Source: Mycosarcoma maydis (taxonomy: Eukaryota > Basidiomycota > Ustilaginomycetes > Ustilaginales). Taken from it: a DNA stretch of 64,000 bases. The stretch spans positions 1-64,000 of the forward strand of contig NC_026481.1 in the NCBI RefSeq assembly GCF_000328475.2. The letters run 5' to 3'. Made by a program: the position numbers and the translations under genes. The notes beneath the pieces are model-generated. The model worked only from the letters and a program-made list of their open reading frames with translations. It was not told the DNA's origin and searched no databases. Below are positions 58,015 to 64,000 of the stretch, piece by piece. Numbering within the stretch: position 1 is the stretch's first letter; each line of letters begins with the position of its first letter.

Positions 58015-60312
58015 ATGTCGGCGTCATCGCCGTGGCTCTCTGCGCCATCGTCATCCGCCCGTCCTAGTGCAATCGCAGCCGAGGCCAACGACATGGACCC
58101 ATGGGCAGCCTCCAACACCACCATCATCGATTCGGACTACCTGGGCCCCTCAGCCCCTTCATCACTGCACCCACAGCTGCGCAGTCGGAAGTCAAACTTA
58201 GCCACGAATGCGCAGGTGGTCGATCGACATCCCTTGCGTTCACCTTCACCCTCTCACACTTCTTTCGCTGCTACACCCTCTAATCAAACCCGTCCTGAGG
58301 CGGACTCTAGGAAACCGTCTGCGGTCGCATCTGAATGGAAAGCCATCAGCGCTGGGCTTGCTGGTCTGTTTGGAGGATCGCCATCTAACACAGGTTCGTC
58401 TAGCTACCAGTGGCCTGCAGATCCGTCTTCTCACGCTCAAGTTGCATCACACTCGGTAAGGCTGATCCCCACAGACGATGATAACGACGATGAGGCCAAG
58501 AAAGGCCGTCCCATCAACACGGTCGAAACCACACTAGATCGCTTGGAGGATTGGTTTGGACTGAAACAGCAGCACCACCAACACCCTCAGTCCTCAACAC
58601 AGCCACATCGTACCGCTTCATCATCCACACCCAGCTCACGTCATGACGACCATGTGCGCGTCCTCATTCATCCCGTCGCACCAACAGATACGCTCTCTTC
58701 TTTGGCACTTCACTACGGCGCCGATATCCAGGTGCTTCGCAAGTCCAACAAGCTGTGGCCAGGCGATCCAGTTCAGATCCGTAAAGTCATCTACATTCCC
58801 GTCGACAGTTGCAAACATCGCCCCCCAAATGCAGAGATCAAAGTGGTTCCCATCAGAGAAGGCTACGTCTCGTCCTCGGGAGCCGCGACGGACCCCAGTC
58901 CGATTTCCAACACGCTCATCTTTGTCTCGAAATCAGAACAGGAGGATTTACTCACCGGAACGCCTACCGCAGAAATCCCACAGCCCGACCTTATCGCCGA
59001 TAGTCTGGCTGCCATGCGCGTCTCGGATCCAGTCAATGACTTTATGCCCGATACCAACCAGGCCTACACCAACTCAGCCGCACCCACGTTCGGCACTTCG
59101 CTCACCAGAAGTGGCTCCATTAATGGGCATAAGCAACCCTACCCGGCCAGCCTGACTCCCGCGCTGCGCACTCTGAACCAGCAGACGCATGCTTCCACCT
59201 CGATTGCCACGAAGCCTGCAAGCAGCGTTGGAGGAGAGTCCAACACACCCAGCGTGGCTGCCTCGGCTTCGGCTGCCAGTTCAGGCTTTGTGCCGCCACG
59301 CCAGCCTCTGCATGTAGCCAAAGTGCCCGCCGATCAGCTGCGGTTCTTTGCCAGCGATGCCAAAGCTTGCACCTCCAGCAGTCGAAAGCCTGGTCCCGGT
59401 GACGCCGAGTATCGCCCTGGCGAAAGCGGGATTGACGATCTCTTGGCACTTGCGTCCGGCTCTCCACACCAGCACCCGCAGGACGCTTCGGCTGTGCGGC
59501 CCGCGCGCCGCGACTTGAGCCGTCAGACTTCGATCAGCAACATCTCGGGCTTGAGCCTGCGCGACGTCGATGACGATGAACACGACGAGTGGAAACCCAA
59601 TACATGGCATTTTGGCGCCGGAAGCGCCAGTTCGGGCATCAAGCCGACGCACAAGAACAGCAGCACCAGCAGTGGTAGCAGCAGCACGATGACGTCCGAT
59701 TCGCTGCACGACTCTGGTGCGGGCAGCCAGTACACGGGCTGGAACGATGCTCCTCCACCCAACGCCATCGTGGCCAAGGCATACGATGGCGGCAAGGCGT
59801 ACCAGAAGCGTCAGGCGCAGAAATCGCACCGGTTGCTATACGACTTGGCGGCAGGTCTACCTGCCAACACGGGCGCAGCGAGTAAATGGGCGAGACCAAT
59901 TCAGTTTGGCGATTCGCTGCCCAGCGCTCCTGCAGGCGTTGGTGGAGGTGGTGGTTTTGCGGTGTCTAGGAAAAGCAGCGCCAAGGGCGGGTTTGGCAAG
60001 CTTCTCGACGACACCGTGCGCGGTAGGATCAGTGTCGAGGCGGCGCTGGAGGGTGCATTGGAGGGAGTTCGAGGCAAGTCGTCGTCAACTCTGCCGCAGA
60101 CGAGAACTCCAGGTGCACCTCGGCAACCGCGCACGCAACCGCTCGCTGCGGGAGCACTCGCTCCTCCGCCACCAACGCCGCGTACTGCGCACACTGCTCC
60201 AGTGACGACCATCGATCCGCTCTGCTCCTCGCCCGTCAACACACTGCGGTCGACCTCGTCCGGACTGGAACAGCGCAGAAGGGTCGACTGGGCCAAAGGC
60301 AAGCACGACTAG
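58015..60312 (+). CDS. LysM-domain protein, cytoplasmic type
   Basis: A 765-residue single-exon protein, mostly disordered and rich in Ser, Pro, Thr and His. One LysM domain lies at about residues 213-264: V-R-V-L-I-H-P-V-A-P-T-D-T-L-S-S-L-A-L-H, then D-I-Q-V-L-R-K-S-N-K-L-W-P, ending I-Y-I-P-V-D. No signal peptide or membrane span, so it is unlike secreted chitin-binding LysM effectors and resembles intracellular eukaryotic LysM proteins of unknown role. A second conserved-looking block near 535-640 (W-H-F-G-A-G-S; A-Y-D-G-G-K-A-Y-Q-K-R; R-L-L-Y-D-L-A-A-G-L-P) may bind partners. The C-terminus ends in R-R-V-D-W-A-K-G-K-H-D. The ATG at 58015 is in good context; a second in-frame Met is at residue 27. 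Confidence 0.82.
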   Translation: MSASSPWLSAPSSSARPSAIAAEANDMDPWAASNTTIIDSDYLGPSAPSSLHPQLRSRKSNLATNAQVVDRHPLRSPSPSHTSFAATPSNQTRPEADSRKPSAVASEWKAISAGLAGLFGGSPSNTGSSSYQWPADPSSHAQVASHSVRLIPTDDDNDDEAKKGRPINTVETTLDRLEDWFGLKQQHHQHPQSSTQPHRTASSSTPSSRHDDHVRVLIHPVAPTDTLSSLALHYGADIQVLRKSNKLWPGDPVQIRKVIYIPVDSCKHRPPNAEIKVVPIREGYVSSSGAATDPSPISNTLIFVSKSEQEDLLTGTPTAEIPQPDLIADSLAAMRVSDPVNDFMPDTNQAYTNSAAPTFGTSLTRSGSINGHKQPYPASLTPALRTLNQQTHASTSIATKPASSVGGESNTPSVAASASAASSGFVPPRQPLHVAKVPADQLRFFASDAKACTSSSRKPGPGDAEYRPGESGIDDLLALASGSPHQHPQDASAVRPARRDLSRQTSISNISGLSLRDVDDDEHDEWKPNTWHFGAGSASSGIKPTHKNSSTSSGSSSTMTSDSLHDSGAGSQYTGWNDAPPPNAIVAKAYDGGKAYQKRQAQKSHRLLYDLAAGLPANTGAASKWARPIQFGDSLPSAPAGVGGGGGFAVSRKSSAKGGFGKLLDDTVRGRISVEAALEGALEGVRGKSSSTLPQTRTPGAPRQPRTQPLAAGALAPPPPTPRTAHTAPVTTIDPLCSSPVNTLRSTSSGLEQRRRVDWAKGKHD

Positions 60313-60703
60313 AGTTTGGCGTTGAACGCATTCGTGATTCTGCATGTCTTCTCTCTGATTTCTACGCTTTTGCAAGACTCATTTTTTGCAGTCGGACTCA
60401 CGACTGACTGAGATTGAACAGATACCTTTAGCTTGATCTGTCGTGTGTAACGTGGGGCGGATGAGTTGGGTCGTTGGTGAGCGAGAAGCGTGTGTTGCAT
60501 GTATCCACATGTATGTCCAGACACAACAGTATGTCGGAAGGGAGTGTTGTGGCCGATGGCCGAGTGAAGAGGGTTTTCGTTTTTTTAGCGCAGAATTGGA
60601 TCACGAAATCGCGAATACGGTGGCGAGTGAGCAAACGCTTGGTGGAACCACTTTGACGGCGAACCAAGACGATCAGCGGCACTGTGTGGGAGCACGGACG
60701 ACG
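60313..60703. other. Intergenic between LysM and GNAT-like genes
   Basis: 391 bp; a reading frame in phase with the downstream gene stays open through it from about 60461, so the start of that gene could lie earlier. No other feature. Confidence 0.35.
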
Positions 60704-61528
60704 ATGGAAGCAGTAGCAATCACGGAAGCGGACGGAGCGGAGCGGGTCGTGATGCAGCAGATGCAGCCGATGCAGCAGGTGCAGACGAAATGGGTTGATG
60801 AGCTAAAGCTGTCCGCCGACGAGCTGGGCAAGCTGAGCCTGCGCGCCTATCGACACACGCGCACTCGTCGCATTCCGGAGAGCGTGCTGACGACGTTTGT
60901 CGAGCTCATCAATGCGTCGTTCAGCGGAGAACAGCATACGCACAACTTTGGCGACAAGCCTCGATACGCGTCCACCGAGGAGCTGCTGCGCGATCTGGAT
61001 CGTGACCGAGGCGCGTGGGTGTTGATGCTCTTCGCTGCCGACAAAGCGGAGGCCGAGATCGAGACGGCGCTGGGGCCGGGGCCGGAGCGGAAAGAGGTGG
61101 CTGTGGCGGGAGCCAAACTGACGTTGAGCGGCGAGGGGATGGATGGAGGCGAGGGATATACGCTCGTGAATCCGAGCTATCGAGCGCGCGAGCATGCCGA
61201 GCAGCTGCCGACGTTCTGGCTGGGTGCATTGGGCAGCATCGCGCCCGGTGCCGGTGCAACACTCATCTCGCACATCAAGACGTTCCTCTCGACGCTCACT
61301 AGTCAAAAGCCCTACAGGCTGCGCGCATATACGGTGGCGCAGTGGGGCCAGAGTGACCCCAGGTACACCATCCCGCCACACTCAAGCCTGCTCAGCTGGT
61401 TTCAATCACAGCACTTCGAGGTGCTCAACTACAGCTGGAAACCGCCAGGCACGTGGGGCAGCTTCTACGGCGCGTGTCTGTGCGCGATCGAGTACGTACA
61501 CGCCACCGACGACGATCGCAGCACCTAG
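60704..61528 (+). CDS. GNAT-fold acetyltransferase-like protein
   Basis: A 274-residue protein from the ATG at 60704; earlier in-frame ATGs (e.g. 60461) exist but the text before 60704 is not protein-like. The middle and C-terminal part resembles a divergent GNAT fold: a beta strand F-W-L-G-A-L-G-S-I-A-P, then P-G-A-G-A-T-L-I-S-H-I at the place of the acetyl-CoA loop and helix, then R-L-R-A-Y-T-V, and S-L-L-S-W-F-Q-S-Q-H-F-E-V-L-N-Y matching the family's F-Y-x-x-x-G-F block. The strict Q/R-x-x-G-x-G/A signature is not perfect, so this is a structural guess. Substrate unknown. A plain hypothetical protein is the alternative. Confidence 0.6.
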   Translation: MEAVAITEADGAERVVMQQMQPMQQVQTKWVDELKLSADELGKLSLRAYRHTRTRRIPESVLTTFVELINASFSGEQHTHNFGDKPRYASTEELLRDLDRDRGAWVLMLFAADKAEAEIETALGPGPERKEVAVAGAKLTLSGEGMDGGEGYTLVNPSYRAREHAEQLPTFWLGALGSIAPGAGATLISHIKTFLSTLTSQKPYRLRAYTVAQWGQSDPRYTIPPHSSLLSWFQSQHFEVLNYSWKPPGTWGSFYGACLCAIEYVHATDDDRST

Positions 61529-61874
61529 AGTCGCCCGCTTTCGCCACCTCGATCCACCGACCTGAAAACCTCGGCGTTGGCCCAGCGTGGCTTACTGCAA
61601 CAAAAGTGCAACTACGGCGTATCAGATTACACACATGCGAGAAACTACGGTAACAGCACGGAACAACGACGGTAAGGACGAGCAATGCAGCCGCACGTAC
61701 GACGCCAAATCAGCCGCACTCCGCCTTGTGGCGTTTACCCTTGCCCATAGTGCGGTCCGCCTCGTCGGTAGGTGCGTGCGCCAGCTGCTCCGAGGCATTC
61801 TTGTGACCGGCCCACTACGATCCGGTTCCATGTCAAATGCGAATTTAGTCTCTGTGCTTGCACTGTACCTACAA
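61529..61874. other. Convergent gap, GNAT-like / GFA genes
   Basis: 346 bp between two 3' ends; nothing recognised. Confidence 0.4.
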
Positions 61875-63046
61875 TCAAACTCCATCGTCCAGGCGGCGTG
61901 CGCCTTTCAGCTCTTGGCTTACCTTGGGAATGTCGTCGTCCAGGTCCATGACTCGTTCGGCGTAGAAGATGTGTGCTGTGGGCGCAAATGCGGCGGGCAC
62001 GCGGTTGTCCTCGAATACAAATGACGAAGGGTAGCTGCAGTGTGGGAGCAGCAATCGAGGATCCAGAAAGGCGGGTGTCAGAGATCGAATCGGATCGAAT
62101 TGGGCCAGGAGCAAGCGTTAAGCAGGCAAAGGTGCAACTTACGCCATGACCATGTTTCGGCCTTCGTCACTACCACGGTATCAGCACAGAAAGCAACAAG
62201 ACGCAACGACTTGTCAGCATGTGTTCGCAATTGGCTTGCACAAAACGAGCGATGCAGTTGCAAAGTACGCACGCCATCGGACTGCGACAGTTTCGACAGC
62301 TGATCTTGCACGGCACGCTGTGTTCGCTGTGGCGTTGCTGGGTGCTGAAAAAGTCGAGCTGAAGCAGATCGCAATGCTGTGCAAGTCGCACCGACGTCTT
62401 GTGGAACAGCGCCGCCCACTGGAACGGCGCCCCGTCCAGGCGTTGGCACTGAGTGCAGTGGCAGTGCTTGGCGTCGATGGGATCGCCGTGGTATTCGAAC
62501 TCGACTGTTCGCAGCAAACCACGCCAGAAACATGGTGCGAACGTGATAGTCCGCATAAGTGCATGTGTCAGATGGATTTACTTGCTCTGTCAACTGTCTC
62601 CCGGCGGCTCGGATGGATGATGCACCTACGCTTTCCGCACCAACATTGGGCGCGGTACTTGACTTGGAACTCTTCCGACTTCCAAACGTATGGCGGCTGG
62701 CAGAAGACACAAAGCAAAGCGGTCAAAAGCGGTCAACCGTCAGATCGCACCATCTCACAACATAGCGCTCGCTCTCTCACACCTTTTGCAGGTACCCTTC
62801 CTCGCGACCACCCTTGCTAGCCGGGATGTCGCCCTTCCAACCAGCTGTTGTGCAAAGCCAACCATTCAGAGCACGCGGCGTCAGTCACGAGTATGGATCC
62901 TGAGTCCAGAGCGCGCGCTCAGAGAATTCGCGTGGGAAGCGTTGCTCACTGTTGGGAGGCTTGCTCAGCTGGTGTCCTTGGCTGCTCTGCGCGCCGCTGT
63001 TTCGATCAGCGCTGCTGCGGTAATCGTTGCTGTTCTGACTCGGCAT
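61875..63046 (-). CDS. GFA / CENP-V domain zinc protein (glutathione-dependent formaldehyde-activating family)
   Basis: Six exons resolved by eye: 63046-62889, 62816-62783 (34 nt), 62696-62630, 62504-62273, 62169-62143 (27 nt), 62034-61875; 225 residues; every junction is GT-AG and in frame. The introns are 72-125 nt. After a hydrophilic N-terminus comes K-G-G-R-E-E-G-Y-L-Q-K-P-P-Y-V-W, then zinc site C-W-C-G, H-C-H-C-T-Q-C-Q with R-L-x-G-A-P-F-Q-W-A, then C-R-N-C-R-S-P-M-A-D-E-G-R-N-M and the terminal H-I-F-Y-A-E-R-V-M-D. Both Zn sites of the GFA fold are complete only in this spliced form. Founding members were linked to formaldehyde-glutathione chemistry, but most fungal paralogues are uncharacterised. 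A GATATAAT element lies about 250 nt upstream. Start 63046 is the likeliest ATG. Confidence 0.83.
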
Positions 63047-63728
63047 GGTGGACAAAGACGCTTGCTGTGGCGAAGCCAGGTTGACTCGAGATGGAACAAC
63101 AGCGTTGGTGTGAGTGCGGAGGCAAGCGTTGGGCGAGCAAAGTGCAAAACGTCGTCGAACGCAATGCAATCACGAATGCAGAAGAACGAACAGCAAGTCA
63201 CGAGTGTCGAGACAAGAAGCTAGCTGTATGCTCCACCTCACATAGCGAAGATCAGTACTTCCAAACTCGAGAGCCAGCAAGCAGCAGGCGACGTGATTAT
63301 ATCGGCTCGTTAGGCACAAGCACGAAACCCCGCATCCGCGAAGCAGCAAGTCTCGCAACTTGGGCATAATCATCGCCGACAAACGGCCACGCAGGAAGGA
63401 ATGGCGGCGACGCTTCTGCTCACATCATCACACTGAGCCACCGACGCCAGAAGCTGAGTGTTCACGCAGCTGAACCGCATGTCGCGTGACAGCCTATGCA
63501 GCTGAACCTTGTGAAATGGAACTCCAGAAGCGAGCAGCAGCCGAACCATAGGTGGAGCAAACATCAGTCATCAATGGCAAAACGAATTCTCGATCTCGAA
63601 TCACACATGCCGCACCGGCTCGCATACGTTGACACATCCATCCCATCCATCCTTTCCACTTCCGCGAGAAGAAAACGTCAGCAAGGTCCAGAAGCAGGAC
63701 ACAAAAGGGTGACCTGCCAAAAAAGAAT
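63047..63728. other. Intergenic between GFA gene and tRNA-Ile
   Basis: 682 bp. GATATAATC on the minus strand at 63295-63303 could be the GFA promoter. A CAATCACGAATG word is near 63170. A T run on the minus strand (63719-63724) terminates the tRNA. No gene seen. Confidence 0.4.
63719..63724 (-). terminator. RNA polymerase III terminator of tRNA-Ile
   Basis: TTTTTT on the minus strand, starting five bases after the tRNA 3' end. Confidence 0.75.
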
Positions 63729-63838
63729 TGCTCCGTACTGGGCTCGAACCAGTGACCTTCCGTTGTTAATATTAGACTCAGCAGAACTGAGGCACCGTGT
63801 ATTAGACGGATGCGATAATCCAACTACGCTAACGAAGC
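63729..63838 (-). tRNA. tRNA-Ile (anticodon AAT), with a 35-nt intron
   Basis: Minus strand: acceptor stem GCTTCGT/ACGGAGC with one G-T pair and discriminator A; D arm GCGT...TCGC; anticodon stem TCCGT/ACGGA with loop CTAATAA after removal of the intron at 63765-63799; T arm ACTGG-TTCGAGC-CCAGT. The anticodon AAT is at 63803-63801. The intron has TATTA that can pair with the anticodon. TTTATATA at 63865-63872 lies about 25-35 nt upstream of the 5' end, a spacing seen for upstream TATA elements of fungal tRNA genes. Confidence 0.92.
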
Positions 63839-64000
63839 GGTGGAAAAGATGTTTAGAATTTGTATTTATATACACCTCCATACTTTAATTTGGAAGCACT
63901 CACGACAGACGCCAGGTCGGAGTCAAGACATTGGACATTTGCGGTATGAGGTTAGGCGCTGAAAGACCATTCATGTTTCTTCATAGCCAGATACTTGTCA

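Noticed and set aside
62170..62556. GFA gene as a single exon starting at ATG 62556
   Set aside because: That reading loses the C-W-C-G zinc site and the C-terminal H-I-F-Y-A block; the six-exon model recovers both with in-frame GT-AG junctions.

Overview
The window is nuclear DNA of a basidiomycete smut fungus, most likely Ustilago maydis or a very close relative. The basis is gene content and order: a complete itaconate biosynthesis cluster (cyp3, rdo1, tad1, itp1, adi1, mtt1, ria1) followed by a resveratrol-cleavage oxygenase (rco1), with short GT-AG introns (mostly 70-130 nt) and intron-bearing tRNA genes. I had no database access, so the species is an inference from remembered gene order. 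Intergenic DNA is full of a short word, ATTCGTGATT / AATCACGAAT and variants, almost absent from exons.

Layout. 0-2.3 kb: frameshifted gene remnants. 2.4-6.5 kb: a Dal5-type MFS transporter and an AtsA-type arylsulfatase facing away from each other, a likely sulfur-scavenging pair. 7.6-9.3, 11.6-12.2 and 15.2-16.4 kb: three stretches where protein-like sequence jumps between minus-strand frames, probably decayed genes. Between them lie a membrane-anchored short-chain dehydrogenase (9.4-10.6), a fatty-acid-hydroxylase/sterol-desaturase family protein (12.7-13.8), a DUF2306-like membrane protein (16.5-17.6) and a secreted CE1/PHB-depolymerase-type esterase (17.9-19.1). 20.3-21.1 kb has one more disrupted or intron-split minus-strand gene.

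21-38.4 kb is the metabolic core. A BAHD/trichothecene-type acyltransferase lies directly 3' of cyp3. By the published U. maydis scheme, mtt1 moves cis-aconitate out of the mitochondrion, adi1 isomerises it to trans-aconitate, tad1 decarboxylates that to itaconate, itp1 exports the product, cyp3 oxidises itaconate to 2-hydroxyparaconate, rdo1 converts that to itatartarate, and ria1 (bHLH) activates the cluster. I resolved exon structures for all seven, including an 8-nt microexon in rdo1.

40.5-49.4 kb: an LtrA-family membrane protein, a decayed gene carrying a 4-bp tandem duplication, rco1, and RAD18 in two exons. 49.8 kb: tRNA-Val(AAC) with a 35-nt intron. 51.9-57.1 kb: chromatin remodeller CHD1, whose first exon carries only 7 coding bases. 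58-63 kb: a LysM-domain protein, a GNAT-like protein and a six-exon GFA/CENP-V-type zinc protein. 63.7 kb: tRNA-Ile(AAT) with a 35-nt intron.
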